Shown here: positions 41,780 through 52,694 of the stretch, in pieces | Position numbering within the stretch: the first letter of the stretch is position 1 | How the letters are laid out: each line of letters starts with the position of its first letter | Source of the DNA: Anaerostipes hadrus ATCC 29173 = JCM 17467 | GTDB lineage: Bacteria; Bacillota; Clostridia; Lachnospirales; Lachnospiraceae | Reading direction: 5' to 3' | Length of the DNA stretch: 64,000 nucleotides | Assembly (NCBI RefSeq): GCF_030296915.1 | Contig: NZ_AP028031.1 | Location: 911,001 to 975,000 of the forward strand | The notes under the pieces: model-generated | Seen by the model: the letters and a program-made list of their open reading frames with translations, nothing else | Told to the model about the DNA's origin: nothing | The model's database searches: none | Made by a program: the position numbers and the translations under genes

Positions 41780-44179
41780 ATGGCAACAAAGAAGACAAGA
41801 AAGAGGAAGACATCTTCTGCAAAGAAACGGACACGCACAAGACAAAAAGATTTTGCACCGTTTTATAAAGAGATTGCAGTATTAGTTGTTTTTGCTCTTT
41901 TCATTTTTTTATTTTTAAGTAATTTTGGAATATGCGGATACATAGGAAACAGCATCAGTACATTTTTCTTTGGAGCGTTTGGAACGACTCATTACATCAT
42001 TCCGGCGGTAAGCTTTATTCTGGCAATTTTATTGATCTCCAATGATTACAGCAGTCTTGCAGTGAAGAAGACATGTTTTGCGATCCTGCTGTTATGTATG
42101 GTATCCACAATTTTTCAGATGATATATAATATAGAAGTAAGAGATGCTTATTCAGCCTTTGTATTTAGTGGAAGAACCCACAGAGGAGGCGGGTATCTGG
42201 GTGCATTGATCTGTTCAATCCTTTATAAGGAACTGGGAGGGGCAGGAAGTGTTTTGGTTGTTTTATTGATTTCTGTAATCTCATTGATCCTTGTAACAGA
42301 GAGATCCTTACTTTCTTTCCTTAAGAAAGCAGTTGATTTCTTTACAGTAGAAGGATATGAAGAAGATATAGAAGAACGACTAGCGAAGAAGAAACGAAAA
42401 GCAAAAGAGGTGTCCAAAGAGGATAAAGAAACAGCACCGAGAAAGAAACGATCGATGCATATTCCGGATTTGCGATCTGGAAGACCGAAACCATCACAGG
42501 CATCTCCAATGCCTCCTATGGAACCAGAAGAGAAAACAAAACAAACACCGATACAGAAGGATTTTGATGATCTGATCGTTCAAGAAGAAACAGACAAAGA
42601 ACCAAAAGAAATATTTGAACCAGTACAGCCGAATGCATCGAAGAAATCTTTTGTGAATAAGGATAAGAATACACCATCGAAACCAGTGGAGATTCTTCCG
42701 CAGGTTCGGACTAAAGAAGGAGATTATAAGTTTCCACCAGTATCTTTATTGGAGAAAGGAAAGAAAACAGCGGGAAATAACAAAGAAGAACTTCGTCAGA
42801 CTGCACAAAAACTGCAAAAAACATTGGAAGATTTCGGAGTTCATGTTACAATTACCAATATTAGCTGTGGACCATCCGTTACACAGTTTGAATTACATCC
42901 AGAACAAGGTGTGAAAGTCAGCAAGATCGTAAATCTTGCGGATGATATTAAGTTAAATCTTGCAGCAGCAGATATTCGAATTGAAGCACCGATTCCAGGT
43001 AAATCAGCAATTGGAATCGAAGTTCCGAATAAGACAAACCAGATGGTAATGTTCAGGGAACTGATCGAGAATCAGGAATTTGCACAGGCAAGATCAAAGA
43101 TTGCATTTGCAGTAGGAAAGAACCTTGCTGGACAGGTGATCGTGTCAGATATTTCCAAGATGCCGCATCTTTTGATCGCAGGAGCAACAGGTTCTGGTAA
43201 GTCAGTTTGTATTAATACATTGATCATGAGTATTTTATACAAGGCAACGCCAGATGAAGTGAAACTGATCATGATCGATCCAAAGGTCGTAGAATTAAGT
43301 GCATATCAGGGAATTCCACACTTGCTGATTCCGGTCGTTACAGATCCGAAGCAGGCATCCAGTGCGTTAAACTGGGCTGTGATGGAGATGGGAGAGCGAT
43401 ATAAGAAGTTTGCAGAAGTGAATGTAAGAAACTTAACTGGATATAATGAGAAGGTCGAGGAATCGATCAAGAATGGTATGGAAGGGGAAGATTTTAAGAA
43501 ACTTCCGCAGATCGTTATCATTGTAGATGAGCTTGCGGACCTTATGATGGTTGCACCGGGTGAAGTAGAAGATGCGATCGTGCGCCTGTCACAGCTTGCC
43601 AGGGCAGCAGGAATTCATCTGGTGATCGCAACACAGAGACCATCTGTTAACGTCATTACAGGCCTGATCAAAGCGAATGTACCTTCAAGAATTGCATTTT
43701 CAGTATCATCAGGAGTCGATTCAAGAACAATTATCGATATGAATGGTGCAGAAAAGTTATTAGGAAAAGGTGATATGCTGTTTTATCCATCTGGATATCA
43801 GAAACCAATCCGTGTACAAGGTGCATTTGTCAGTGATGAAGAAGTCAGCAAGGTTGTAGAATTCTTAAAGGAAGAAAATAATGCCGAAGACAGCTATGGT
43901 GCAGACATTCAGGAAAAGATTCAGACAGCTGCGGTCAAAGCAGCAACATCGCAGGAAAGGGATGAATATTTTGAAAAAGCAGCTGAGTTTATTATTGACA
44001 AAGACAAGGCTTCGATCGCAAGTCTTCAAAGAGTCTTTAAGATTGGATTTAACCGTGCAGCCAGACTAATGGATCAGTTATGCGAAGCAGGAATCGTCGG
44101 AGAAGAAGAAGGAACCAAGCCAAGGAAAGTTCTTATGAGCGAAGAACAATTTGAACAATACAAAGAAGATTATCTATAG
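41780..44179 (+). CDS. ftsK: DNA translocase FtsK/SpoIIIE
   Basis: 799-residue DNA pump that moves chromosome ends through the division or sporulation septum. A basic N-terminus and four to five membrane segments (about 28-175) are followed by a charged Pro/Lys linker (about 190-340), the alpha-beta motor with Walker A GATGSGKS (468-475) and Walker [13 protein letters not shown]. The C-terminal gamma winged helix (about 735-795; [20 protein letters not shown]) reads KOPS/SRS-type DNA. The longest frame begins at 41741, but GAGAGGT (41763-41769) fits the ATG at 41780. fhs starts 13 bp after its stop. Confidence 0.96.
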   Translation: MATKKTRKRKTSSAKKRTRTRQKDFAPFYKEIAVLVVFALFIFLFLSNFGICGYIGNSISTFFFGAFGTTHYIIPAVSFILAILLISNDYSSLAVKKTCFAILLLCMVSTIFQMIYNIEVRDAYSAFVFSGRTHRGGGYLGALICSILYKELGGAGSVLVVLLISVISLILVTERSLLSFLKKAVDFFTVEGYEEDIEERLAKKKRKAKEVSKEDKETAPRKKRSMHIPDLRSGRPKPSQASPMPPMEPEEKTKQTPIQKDFDDLIVQEETDKEPKEIFEPVQPNASKKSFVNKDKNTPSKPVEILPQVRTKEGDYKFPPVSLLEKGKKTAGNNKEELRQTAQKLQKTLEDFGVHVTITNISCGPSVTQFELHPEQGVKVSKIVNLADDIKLNLAAADIRIEAPIPGKSAIGIEVPNKTNQMVMFRELIENQEFAQARSKIAFAVGKNLAGQVIVSDISKMPHLLIAGATGSGKSVCINTLIMSILYKATPDEVKLIMIDPKVVELSAYQGIPHLLIPVVTDPKQASSALNWAVMEMGERYKKFAEVNVRNLTGYNEKVEESIKNGMEGEDFKKLPQIVIIVDELADLMMVAPGEVEDAIVRLSQLARAAGIHLVIATQRPSVNVITGLIKANVPSRIAFSVSSGVDSRTIIDMNGAEKLLGKGDMLFYPSGYQKPIRVQGAFVSDEEVSKVVEFLKEENNAEDSYGADIQEKIQTAAVKAATSQERDEYFEKAAEFIIDKDKASIASLQRVFKIGFNRAARLMDQLCEAGIVGEEEGTKPRKVLMSEEQFEQYKEDYL

Positions 44180-44192
44180 AAAGGAAACTATT

Positions 44193-45866
44193 ATGAAAAC
44201 AGATATTGAAATTGCACAGGAAGCCACATTATTACCGATCAAAGAAGTTGCAGCGAATATCGGAATCAAAGAAGACGACCTTGAATTATATGGAAAATAC
44301 AAGGCCAAATTTGATTCTCATTTCATGGATGAAGTTAAGAATAACGAAGATGGGAAACTTGTTCTTGTGACAGCGATCAACCCAACTCCAGCAGGTGAAG
44401 GAAAGACAACAACAAGTGTCGGAGTATCCCAGGCGTTAAACAAACTTGGAAAGAAAACAATCTGTGCTCTTCGTGAGCCATCTCTTGGACCATGTTTTGG
44501 TATCAAAGGTGGAGCAGCCGGTGGTGGATATGCACAGGTTGTACCAATGGAAGATTTAAACCTTCATTTTACAGGGGATTTTCATGCGATCACATCTGCA
44601 AACAACTTATTAGCAGCAATGCTTGATAATCACATTCAGCAGGGAAACAAATTAAATATCGATACAAGAGATGTTGTATGGAAGAGATGTATTGATATGA
44701 ATGATCGTGCATTAAGAAATACAGTCATCGGACTTGGACGTCGTGTGGATGGTGTTGTCCGTGAGGATCATTTTGTCATCACAGTAGCATCTGAGATCAT
44801 GGCAATTCTTTGCCTTGCAAATGATATGGCAGATTTAAAAGAACGTTTAGGAAAGATCATCGTTGCATACAACATGGACCGTGAACCAGTCACAGCCAAA
44901 GACTTGAATGCAGTTGGAGCTATGGCGGCATTATTAAAAGATGCTATTAAACCAAATATGATCCAGACATTAGAGCATACACCAGCATTCGTACATGGTG
45001 GACCATTTGCCAATATCGCACATGGATGTAATAGCGTACAGGCTACAAAATTAGCGTTAAAATTAGCAGATATCGCAATTACAGAAGCAGGATTCGGTGC
45101 TGACCTTGGTGCAGAGAAATTTATGGATATTAAGTGTCAGATGGCTGATCTTCACCCAGATGCAGTTGTATTAGTAGCAACTGTACGTGCTTTAAAATAC
45201 AATGGTGGAGTTCCAAAAGACAATCTGGCAGAAGAAAATATCGATGCGTTAAGCAAAGGTATCGTAAATCTTGAAAAACATATCGAGAACTTAAAATTGT
45301 TTGGAGTTCCTGTTGTTGTAACATTAAACCAGTTTGCAACAGATACAGAGGCAGAACTTACATTTATCAAGAATTTCTGCGAAGAAAGAGATTGTGATTT
45401 TGCATTATCTCAGGTATGGGAAAAAGGTGGAGAAGGTGGAATCGAACTTGCCAAAGCAATCCTTCGTACATTAGATAATAAAGAAAGCAATTACAAACCA
45501 TTATATACATATGATGATACAACGATAGAAGAAAAGATCGAAACGATCGCAACTAAGATTTATGGAGCAGATAAAGTTGTATACACAGCAGCTGCAGCAC
45601 GTCAGAAGAAGAGACTGACTGAACTTGGGTATGGAAATCTTCCAATCTGTATGGCGAAGAACCAGTATTCTTTATCTGATGATCCTAAGAAGCTTGGACG
45701 CCCAGAAGGATTTGATATTACGATCCGTGAGATCTATGTCAATGCAGGTGCAGGATTCTTAGTAGCCTTGACAGGTGATGTCATGACAATGCCTGGACTT
45801 CCAAAGAAACCAGCAGCAGAAGGAATCGATGTAAATGACGATGGAGTTATCACAGGATTATTCTAA
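44193..45866 (+). CDS. fhs: Formate-tetrahydrofolate ligase
   Basis: 557-residue enzyme: formate + THF + ATP to 10-formyl-THF, the entry of the methyl branch of the Wood-Ljungdahl pathway and of folate C1 metabolism. P-loop [13 protein letters not shown], then [34 protein letters not shown], and the C-terminal [30 protein letters not shown] is before the ATG at 44193; the longer frame from 44151 overlaps ftsK and has no SD. folD follows, making a C1 pair. Confidence 0.97.
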   Translation: MKTDIEIAQEATLLPIKEVAANIGIKEDDLELYGKYKAKFDSHFMDEVKNNEDGKLVLVTAINPTPAGEGKTTTSVGVSQALNKLGKKTICALREPSLGPCFGIKGGAAGGGYAQVVPMEDLNLHFTGDFHAITSANNLLAAMLDNHIQQGNKLNIDTRDVVWKRCIDMNDRALRNTVIGLGRRVDGVVREDHFVITVASEIMAILCLANDMADLKERLGKIIVAYNMDREPVTAKDLNAVGAMAALLKDAIKPNMIQTLEHTPAFVHGGPFANIAHGCNSVQATKLALKLADIAITEAGFGADLGAEKFMDIKCQMADLHPDAVVLVATVRALKYNGGVPKDNLAEENIDALSKGIVNLEKHIENLKLFGVPVVVTLNQFATDTEAELTFIKNFCEERDCDFALSQVWEKGGEGGIELAKAILRTLDNKESNYKPLYTYDDTTIEEKIETIATKIYGADKVVYTAAAARQKKRLTELGYGNLPICMAKNQYSLSDDPKKLGRPEGFDITIREIYVNAGAGFLVALTGDVMTMPGLPKKPAAEGIDVNDDGVITGLF

Positions 45867-45917
45867 TCAACAAAAATAAAGCCAATATATACTTAAAAGA
45901 AATGACGAGGAAATACA

Positions 45918-46763
45918 ATGCAGATTATTGATGGAAAGAAGATTTCTCAGGAAATCAAAGATGAAGTAAAAGAAGAAGTAGCGCAGCTGAAAGCAGAGGG
46001 AAAAGATATTGCGCTTGCTGTTATTCAGGTAGGAGCAGATCCTGCATCAAGTGTTTACGTACGCAATAAAAAACGTGCCTGCGAGTATGTAGGAATCGAG
46101 TCTGTAAGCTATGAGCTTCCAGAAGAGACAACACAGGAAGAATTAATGGCGATCGTGGATAAATGCAATAAGGATCCTAAGATCAACGGAATCCTAGTAC
46201 AGCTTCCACTTCCAAAACATTTGGATGAAGATGAAGTATTATTAGCAATCGATCCTAAGAAAGATGTTGACGGATTCCATCCAGTCAGTGTTGGAAATAT
46301 GGTGATCGGAGAAAAAGGATTCTTACCATGCACACCAGCCGGAGTGATCCAGTTATTAAAACGTTCTGGTGTCGAAATTGATGGGAAAGAATGTGTGGTA
46401 GTCGGAAGAAGTAACATTGTAGGAAAACCTATGGCAATGTTATTATTACGTGAGAACGGAACAGTGACTGTATGCCATTCTCATACAAAAGACTTAAAAG
46501 AAGTCTGCAAACGTGCAGATATCTTGGTTGTAGCAATTGGTAAACCAAAATTTATTGATGATTCTTATGTAAAAGATGGAGCAGTTGTCATTGATGTTGG
46601 AATCCACAGAAATGAAAATAACAAACTTTGTGGTGACGTAGATTATGACAAAGTTGCACCAAAGACATCTGCGATCACACCAGTTCCAGGTGGAGTTGGA
46701 CCAATGACGATCGCAATGTTAATGAAAAACTGTGTAGAATCTAAGAAATTGTTTGGAGAGTAA
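45918..46763 (+). CDS. folD: Bifunctional methylene-THF dehydrogenase/cyclohydrolase
   Basis: 281-residue FolD, interconverting 5,10-methylene-, methenyl- and 10-formyl-THF with NADP. Substrate-side catalytic motif SSVYVRNKKRACE (Tyr, Lys), then LVQLPLPKHL and DVDGFHP. The NADP Rossmann part has VVGRSNIVGKPMAMLLL and the C-terminal TPVPGGVGPMTIAML. SD GAGGAAA. It follows fhs, so the two together convert formate to methylene-THF. rimO starts 5 bp after its stop. Confidence 0.97.
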   Translation: MQIIDGKKISQEIKDEVKEEVAQLKAEGKDIALAVIQVGADPASSVYVRNKKRACEYVGIESVSYELPEETTQEELMAIVDKCNKDPKINGILVQLPLPKHLDEDEVLLAIDPKKDVDGFHPVSVGNMVIGEKGFLPCTPAGVIQLLKRSGVEIDGKECVVVGRSNIVGKPMAMLLLRENGTVTVCHSHTKDLKEVCKRADILVVAIGKPKFIDDSYVKDGAVVIDVGIHRNENNKLCGDVDYDKVAPKTSAITPVPGGVGPMTIAMLMKNCVESKKLFGE

Positions 46764-46768
46764 GAGAA

Positions 46769-48115
46769 ATGAAGATATTATTTATTTCGCTTGGATGTGA
46801 TAAAAACTTAGTAGACAGTGAAGTTATGCTTGGCCTTTTGACCAAGCATGGCTACACTTTGACCGACGATGAGACACAGGCAGATGTTATTGTAATTAAT
46901 ACATGCTGTTTCATCCATGATGCCAAAGAAGAAAGTATCAATACGATCTTAGAGATGGCACAGTATAAAGAACAGAATCTGAAGGCATTGGTTGTTGCTG
47001 GATGCCTCGCAGAACGTTATAAAGACGATATCTTAAAAGAGATTCCAGAGATTGATGCAGTTCTTGGAACAACAAGTTATGATTCTATCGTAGAAGCAGT
47101 GAATACCGCATTAGAAGAAAATACAGGGGAACATTTTGAACATTACGAAAGTATTGATTATCTTCCAGATAATTCTGAAGTAGAACGTGTTGTAACAACA
47201 GGAAATCACATGGCATATTTAAAAATTGCTGAAGGTTGTGACAAGCGATGCAGCTATTGTATCATTCCAAAGATCCGCGGACGTTTCAGAAGTGTTCCAA
47301 TGCAAGAACTGTTGAATGAGGCAAAGCGTTTAGCATCTGAAGGAGTGAAAGAATTAGTACTGGTAGCTCAGGAAACAACACTGTATGGCAAAGACCTGAC
47401 AGGAGAAAAACAGCTTCCGTTATTACTTCATGAACTTTGCAAGATCGAAGGGATTGAATGGATCCGCCTGTTATACTGCTACCCAGAAGAGATCACAGAT
47501 GAGCTGATCAAAGTGATCAAGACAGAAGAGAAAGTCTGCAATTACATTGACATGCCGATTCAGCATAGTGAGAATCGTATCTTACAGAGAATGGGAAGAA
47601 GAACATCAAGAGAAGATCTTGTAGCAGTGATCAAGAAACTTCGTAAAGAGATTCCTGATATCACGATCCGTACAACACTGATCACTGGATTTCCAGGAGA
47701 AAGCCAAGAAGATCATGAAGGATTAATGAACTTTGTAGAAGAATGTCAATTTGATCGTTTAGGAGTCTTTACTTATTCACCGGAAGAAGATACACTGGCA
47801 GCAACATTTGAGGATCAGATCGACGAAGAAGTCAAAGAAGAACGAAGAGATGAACTGATGAGTCTTCAGCAGGAGATTTCCTATGAACATACCCAGCAGT
47901 TAGTCGGTAAAACGATCAAAGTCATGGTAGAAGGATATTTATTTGAAGATGATATCTACGTTGGACGTTCTTATATGGATGCACCAAAGGTAGATGGATG
48001 TGTTTTTATAAATTCTCCAGAAGAATTGATGACAGGAGACTTTGTTTATGTTAAAATTACTCAGGGTAGAGAATATGATGTGATAGGAGAAGTAGATTAT
48101 GAATTTACCAAATAA
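46769..48115 (+). CDS. rimO: Ribosomal protein S12 methylthiotransferase
   Basis: 448-residue radical-SAM enzyme that adds a methylthio group to the conserved Asp of ribosomal protein S12. The N-terminal UPF0004 domain has its second-cluster cysteines at C10 (SLGCDKNLVDSE), about C46 (NTCCF) and AGCLAERY. The radical-SAM motif is CDKRCSYC (EGCDKRCSYCIIPKIRG). A C-terminal TRAM domain spans about 375-445. The N-terminal LGCDKNLVDSE distinguishes RimO from MiaB. The end overlaps pgsA by 17 bp. Confidence 0.96.
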   Translation: MKILFISLGCDKNLVDSEVMLGLLTKHGYTLTDDETQADVIVINTCCFIHDAKEESINTILEMAQYKEQNLKALVVAGCLAERYKDDILKEIPEIDAVLGTTSYDSIVEAVNTALEENTGEHFEHYESIDYLPDNSEVERVVTTGNHMAYLKIAEGCDKRCSYCIIPKIRGRFRSVPMQELLNEAKRLASEGVKELVLVAQETTLYGKDLTGEKQLPLLLHELCKIEGIEWIRLLYCYPEEITDELIKVIKTEEKVCNYIDMPIQHSENRILQRMGRRTSREDLVAVIKKLRKEIPDITIRTTLITGFPGESQEDHEGLMNFVEECQFDRLGVFTYSPEEDTLAATFEDQIDEEVKEERRDELMSLQQEISYEHTQQLVGKTIKVMVEGYLFEDDIYVGRSYMDAPKVDGCVFINSPEELMTGDFVYVKITQGREYDVIGEVDYEFTK

Positions 48116-48641
48116 GTTAACAATTTTAAGAACACTTATGATCCCGGTATTCTTATTTTTCTTGCTGACAGATTGTGCAGGGGATTATAGCAAGTGGATC
48201 GCAGTTGTTGTATTTATTCTAGCGAGTCTTACAGACTTTTTAGATGGACATATTGCAAGAAAATACAATCTGGTAACAAACTTCGGAAAATTTATGGATC
48301 CATTGGCAGACAAATTATTAGTTTGTTCTGCAATGATCGCATTAGTTGGAATGCACCGTTTATCATCTATCGTAGCGATCATTATTATTGCAAGAGAATT
48401 TATCATTAGTGGATTCCGCCTGATCGCCTCTGATAATGGAATCGTTATCGCAGCCAGCTACTGGGGAAAATTTAAGACAAACTTTCAGATGTTTATGATC
48501 ATTATGCTGATCATTGATCTTGGGACAAGCACAGCTGTGATGATCGAGAATATTTTGATCGTCATTGCAACAGCCCTGACAATCATTTCTTTAGTTGATT
48601 ATTTGGTGAAGAATAAACAGGTATTATCTGAAGGAAATTAG
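48099..48641 (+). CDS. pgsA: CDP-diacylglycerol-glycerol-3-phosphate 3-phosphatidyltransferase
   Basis: 180-residue membrane enzyme making phosphatidylglycerol-phosphate. The CDP-alcohol phosphotransferase motif DG-x2-AR-x8-G-x3-D-x3-D is seen in LTDFLDGHIARKYNLVTNFG followed by KFMDPLADK. About four to five membrane segments. It starts 17 bp inside rimO, with GGAGAAG as SD, so expression is coupled. rimO-pgsA-cinA order is widely conserved in Firmicutes. Confidence 0.96.
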   Translation: MNLPNKLTILRTLMIPVFLFFLLTDCAGDYSKWIAVVVFILASLTDFLDGHIARKYNLVTNFGKFMDPLADKLLVCSAMIALVGMHRLSSIVAIIIIAREFIISGFRLIASDNGIVIAASYWGKFKTNFQMFMIIMLIIDLGTSTAVMIENILIVIATALTIISLVDYLVKNKQVLSEGN

Positions 48642-48662
48642 ATCCAGAAAGGAACAACAATT

Positions 48663-49910
48663 ATGACAGCAGAAATTATTTGCGTAGGAACAGAGATTTT
48701 ATTAGGAAACATCGTGAATACCAATGCTGCCTACTTATCAGAACGCTTAGCCTCATTGGGGATAAGCGTTTTTTTTGAGACGACAGTAGGCGACAATCCA
48801 GAAAGATTAGAAAATGTGATCAGACAGGGACTTGAAAGATCTGATATTTTGATCTTATCTGGTGGACTTGGACCAACGAAAGACGATCTTACAAAGGAAA
48901 TTGCAACGAAAGCATGTGGACAGGAGCTTGTAGAAGATGAAGAAGCACTAAGACGCTTGAAAGAATATTTTGCGAGAAGTCATCGTAACATGACAGAGAA
49001 TAATTTAAAACAGGCATTAGTGCCAGAAGATTGTACTGTTTTATATAACGAAAATGGAACAGCACCGGGAATGGTCATTCATGCAAAAGAAGGGAAGAAA
49101 GTAGTTTTACTCCCAGGGCCTCCAAATGAACTGCTTCCAATGTTCCATGATCAGGTAGAACCGATCATAAAAGAATTAAGTTCAGAGGTATTATACTCCG
49201 ATGTTGTGAAGATTGATTGTATGGGAGAAAGCCGCGTTGCAGCAGAGATTGAAGATTTGATCGAAAAGCAGACGAATCCTACAGTTGCCCCATATGCCAA
49301 ATTAGGAGAAGTTCATCTTCGAGTGACAGCAAAAGCGGTAAGTGAAGATGAAGCAAAGAAGCTTGTTACACCAATAACAGAAGAATTATACAGAAGATTT
49401 GGTCATAAGATATTTACGACAAAAGAAGATGAAACATTAGAAGATGTTGTGGTTGATATGCTAAGTAAACATCATTATACGATCGCAGCAGCAGAATCCT
49501 GTACAGCAGGAATGTTTACAGCAAGGTTAGTTAATGTTGCAGGAGCATCGGATGTCTTAAATGAAAGTTTTATTACATATGCAAATGAAGCTAAGATGAA
49601 ATATCTTGGAGTAAAAGAAGAAACTCTAAATACCGTTGGAGCAGTTTCAGAAGATACGGCAAGACAGATGGCGGAAGGTGTTGCACGACAGGCTGGTTCA
49701 AATGTCGGTGTTGGAATCACAGGTCTTGCTGGACCGGGCGGTGAAACACCTGAGAAGAAGGCAGGACTTGTTTACATCGGTGTCAGTGTTAATGGAAAGA
49801 CGAAAGTAAACAAATACCAGTTAAACGGTAACAGACAGAAAGTCAGAGAAACAGCTGTATGCAGAGCGTTAACTATGGTAAGACATGCATTGGTTGAAGA
49901 GTTTCTATGA
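48663..49910 (+). CDS. cinA: CinA family protein (competence/damage-inducible, NMN deamidase type)
   Basis: 415 residues. The N-terminal MoCF/COG1058 domain (about 1-170) has CVGTEILLGNIVNTNAAYLS and LSGGLGPTKDDLTKE. The C-terminal CinA domain (about 255-412) has AAAESCTAGMFTARLVNVAG and GVGITGLAGPGGETPEKKAG, the region that deamidates NMN in pyridine-nucleotide recycling. SD AAAGGAA. Last gene of the ftsK-to-cinA run and upstream of recA, its usual neighbour. Confidence 0.96.
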   Translation: MTAEIICVGTEILLGNIVNTNAAYLSERLASLGISVFFETTVGDNPERLENVIRQGLERSDILILSGGLGPTKDDLTKEIATKACGQELVEDEEALRRLKEYFARSHRNMTENNLKQALVPEDCTVLYNENGTAPGMVIHAKEGKKVVLLPGPPNELLPMFHDQVEPIIKELSSEVLYSDVVKIDCMGESRVAAEIEDLIEKQTNPTVAPYAKLGEVHLRVTAKAVSEDEAKKLVTPITEELYRRFGHKIFTTKEDETLEDVVVDMLSKHHYTIAAAESCTAGMFTARLVNVAGASDVLNESFITYANEAKMKYLGVKEETLNTVGAVSEDTARQMAEGVARQAGSNVGVGITGLAGPGGETPEKKAGLVYIGVSVNGKTKVNKYQLNGNRQKVRETAVCRALTMVRHALVEEFL

Positions 49911-49945
49911 GAATCATCATAAGAAAAAGGATCACGAATAAAAAT

Positions 49946-49998
49946 CGAACAAATATTCGTTCGAACACTTGTTTTTTAGTGTAAGGATATGCTATACT
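49946..49998 (+). promoter_or_regulatory. recA promoter with two LexA-type SOS boxes
   Basis: CGAAC-N4-ATTCG (49946-49959) and CGAAC-N4-GTTTT (49962-49975) resemble the Gram-positive LexA/DinR box CGAAC-N4-GTTYG. They lie 16 bp apart. The promoter TTGTTT (49969-49974), 18 bp, TATACT (49993-49998) is overlapped by the second box, so LexA binding would block it. Confidence 0.75.
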
Positions 49999-50065
49999 CT
50001 AAACAGGAAATTAAAAGATAGAAGAATATAAGATAAATATTTGAAATTAAAAGGAGTAAACATAT

Positions 50066-51121
50066 ATGAAACAGGAAGAAAAATTAAAGGCATTGGATGC
50101 CGCATTGGTTAAGATCGAGAAAGACTATGGTAAGGGATCTGTCATGAAACTTGGAGAGTACCAGGCAGACCGTACGATTGAAGTAACACCAACAGGTTCT
50201 ATCAGTCTTGATATCGCATTAGGAGTAGGTGGAGTACCTAAGGGACGTATCATCGAGATTTATGGACCTGAATCTAGTGGTAAGACAACAGTAGCACTTC
50301 ATATGGTAGCTGAAGTCCAGAAGAGAGGCGGGATTGCAGGATTTATTGATGCAGAGCATGCCCTTGATCCGGTCTATGCAAAGAATATCGGGGTTGACAT
50401 TGATAACCTTTATATCTCTCAGCCAGATACAGGAGAGCAGGGACTTGAAATCACAGAGACAATGGTAAGATCTGGAGCGATCGACATCATTATCGTCGAT
50501 TCTGTAGCTGCATTAGTACCGAAGGCAGAGATTGATGGAGATATGGGAGATTCGCACGTAGGTCTTCAGGCAAGATTGATGTCACAGGCACTTCGTAAGT
50601 TAACAGGTGTTGTAAGTAAGTTTAACTGCACAGTTATCTTTATCAATCAGTTGCGTGAGAAAGTTGGAGTCATGTTTGGAAACCCAGAGACAACAACTGG
50701 TGGACGTGCACTTAAGTTCTATTCATCTATCCGTTTAGATGTCAGAAGAACAGAGACATTAAAACAGGCAGGAGAGATGATCGGTAACAGAACAAGGATT
50801 AAAGTAGTGAAGAATAAGGTAGCTCCTCCGTTTAAACAAGCAGAATTTGATATTATGTTTGGAAAAGGAATTTCCAAGTATGGAGATATTTTAGATCTTG
50901 CAGCAGATGCAGATATCATTCATAAGAGTGGTGCATGGTATGCATACAACGGAGAGAAGATTGGACAGGGTAGAGAGAACAGCAAGAAGTACTTAGAAGA
51001 TCACCCGGATATCGCAGAGACAGTGGAACATGCAATCCGTGTCCAATATGGACTGTTAGAGGAAGATGCTGAGAATGCCAACAACGATCCTAAGGCAGAG
51101 GCTCAGGTTTCTGAAGAATAA
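50066..51121 (+). CDS. recA: Recombinase RecA
   Basis: 351-residue recombinase for homologous repair and LexA co-cleavage. Walker [10 protein letters not shown] near residues 66-74, Walker [17 protein letters not shown]2 loop region [16 protein letters not shown], and the acidic C-terminal tail. SD AAAGGAG. It is under the tandem LexA-type boxes and overlaps recX by one base (TAATG). Confidence 0.98.
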   Translation: MKQEEKLKALDAALVKIEKDYGKGSVMKLGEYQADRTIEVTPTGSISLDIALGVGGVPKGRIIEIYGPESSGKTTVALHMVAEVQKRGGIAGFIDAEHALDPVYAKNIGVDIDNLYISQPDTGEQGLEITETMVRSGAIDIIIVDSVAALVPKAEIDGDMGDSHVGLQARLMSQALRKLTGVVSKFNCTVIFINQLREKVGVMFGNPETTTGGRALKFYSSIRLDVRRTETLKQAGEMIGNRTRIKVVKNKVAPPFKQAEFDIMFGKGISKYGDILDLAADADIIHKSGAWYAYNGEKIGQGRENSKKYLEDHPDIAETVEHAIRVQYGLLEEDAENANNDPKAEAQVSEE

Positions 51122-51723
51122 TGATCATTACGAAACTAGATAAAGTAGGAACAAAGCAGGTCAGGCTTTTCTTCGATGAAGAAAAGTACTGCCTGCTTTA
51201 CTATAATGAGATAAGACGATTGGGATTCCATGAACAAGACGAGATCGGACAGGAAGAATTTGAAGAATTAAACAAATTACTGTTGCATCGGGCGAAGTTA
51301 AAAGCTATGTCATTGTTAAAATATCAGGATCGTACAAAAAAGGAATTAAAAGAACGTCTTATGAGAGCAGAATTTCCAGAATTTATTACGGAAGGGGCAG
51401 TTGCGTATGTGGAGTCATTTGGATATATCAATGATGAAGAATATGTACGCCGCTACATGGAATACAAGTCAGGAAGTAAGAGTAAGATTCAGATTAAGAT
51501 GGACCTTCGGAAGAAAGGAATCACTGCGGAGACATTAGAGAGGGTCTTTGAGGAATATGAATACGAAGAAGATGATATCTTGGAAGAACAGGTTAAGAAG
51601 AGGATCCGGCAAAAGGGTTCCGTCACTAAGGAGAATTTTCAGAAATATTACGGATATTTTGCGAGAAAAGGATTTAATAGCGGCAAAATATTAGATTTAT
51701 TACGGAAATACATGGAAGATTAA
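51121..51723 (+). CDS. recX: Regulatory protein RecX
   Basis: 200-residue all-helical modulator that caps RecA filaments. Three RecX repeats: LKAMSLLKYQDRTKKELKERL, YVESFGYINDEEYVRRYME and the C-terminal KRIRQKGSVTKENFQKYYGYFARKGF-type unit. It starts in the recA stop codon (TAATG), so it is translationally coupled and shares SOS control. Confidence 0.92.
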   Translation: MIITKLDKVGTKQVRLFFDEEKYCLLYYNEIRRLGFHEQDEIGQEEFEELNKLLLHRAKLKAMSLLKYQDRTKKELKERLMRAEFPEFITEGAVAYVESFGYINDEEYVRRYMEYKSGSKSKIQIKMDLRKKGITAETLERVFEEYEYEEDDILEEQVKKRIRQKGSVTKENFQKYYGYFARKGFNSGKILDLLRKYMED

Positions 51724-51772
51724 ATAAATTACAGGCTAAATATTAAAAAAATATAAAGAATTCATCATTTGG

Positions 51773-51801
51773 TTGCATATTGACAGATAAAATTATATAA
51801 T
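51773..51801 (+). promoter_or_regulatory. Promoter of the second Zn-PLC-family gene
   Basis: TTGCAT (51773-51778), 17 bp, TATAAT (51796-51801). A TTGACA at 51780 is only 10 bp from the -10 and so is not the -35. Confidence 0.6.
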
Positions 51802-51894
51802 TTGAGTCAAAGGGTGTAACAAAGCAGATGACGACGATATCTGGAAGGAATATATGATCCGGATATGGTTCCAATTATAAGGAGTATCATTTAT

Positions 51895-52488
51895 ATGAGA
51901 AAGAAATCACATATTTCATTAGCAGGGCAGATTATGGATTCTATGGAACTTGACAATGTATTCGATTATAGATTACCGTTTTATGTAGGAAGTATCTGGC
52001 CAGACTGCAGACCATCATTTGTGACGACACCTCATAAGTTTGATATTACATTTGATGATATTGAACGTAAGATTTCAAAATTTATTGCCAATTACGATAA
52101 AGATAAGGGAATGAATATGCGACGTTGTGCAGGTCTTGGTGTGATCATTCATTACATTGCAGATTATTTTACATTCCCACATAATGATCATTATCCAGGC
52201 AATGTAAAGGATCATTGCTATTATGAACGTGATCTGAAGTTTGGAATGAGAGCATTTCTTCAGACAGAAGAAGCAGCACAGATCAAGGAGCATGTTGCGG
52301 CATATGATTCTGTGGAAGAATTGACATCATATATTAGAAGTATTCATAATTCTTATATGAAGCTTGCACATACAGTAGAAGAAGATATCAGATATATCGT
52401 ACATGCATGTACAACTGTTGTGAAGAGTGTAATGAACATGGTAAGTTATGCAGTTGGTACAAGTGTGATGAATATTCAGTATGTATAG
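51895..52488 (+). CDS. Zn-dependent phospholipase C family protein (paralogue 2)
   Basis: 197 residues, same family as the gene at 22930. Candidate zinc ligands are H6, D37 (GSIWPDCRPS), H47 (TTPHKFD), H86 and D90 (IIHYIADYFTFPH), H96, H99 and E111, a fuller set than in paralogue 1. No signal peptide, so probably cytoplasmic and possibly not a true phospholipase. The longest frame starts at 51865; the ATG at 51895 has AAGGAG at 51879-51884. Monocistronic with its own promoter and terminator. Confidence 0.82.
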   Translation: MRKKSHISLAGQIMDSMELDNVFDYRLPFYVGSIWPDCRPSFVTTPHKFDITFDDIERKISKFIANYDKDKGMNMRRCAGLGVIIHYIADYFTFPHNDHYPGNVKDHCYYERDLKFGMRAFLQTEEAAQIKEHVAAYDSVEELTSYIRSIHNSYMKLAHTVEEDIRYIVHACTTVVKSVMNMVSYAVGTSVMNIQYV

Positions 52489-52517
52489 GACAAGGAATTG
52501 AAGATAAAATAATAAAG

Positions 52518-52563
52518 AAAAAGGGCAAAGACAGACAGAGATGATTTGTTTTTGCTCTTTTTA
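52518..52563 (+). terminator. Intrinsic terminator
   Basis: AAAAAGGGCAAAGACA (52518-52533) pairs over about 16 bp, two G-U included, with TGTTTTTGCTCTTTTT (52547-52562). Confidence 0.85.
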
Positions 52564-52593
52564 TTGAAATCAGTTTGTAAAAAATGATAAAAA

Positions 52594-52628
52594 TATGATG
52601 CAAGTATGATGCAAAGAATTCGTAAAAT
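52594..52628 (+). promoter_or_regulatory. Direct-repeat site and -10 before the two-component operon
   Basis: TATGATGCAA occurs at 52594-52603 and 52605-52614, an 11-bp period typical of OmpR/PhoB-type response-regulator sites. A -10 (TAAAAT, 52623-52628) lacks a proper -35, whose place is taken by the second repeat. This suggests activator-dependent, probably autoregulated transcription. Confidence 0.55.
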
Positions 52629-52694
52629 AGAAAAGGTTTTGGGCAGCATACAAAAACAATAAGGAAAATCAATAAAACAATAAGGAGAACAATT

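Noticed and set aside
51780..51801. TTGACA at 51780 as a -35 element
   Set aside because: Only 10 bp from the TATAAT; TTGCAT at 51773 has the correct 17-bp spacing.
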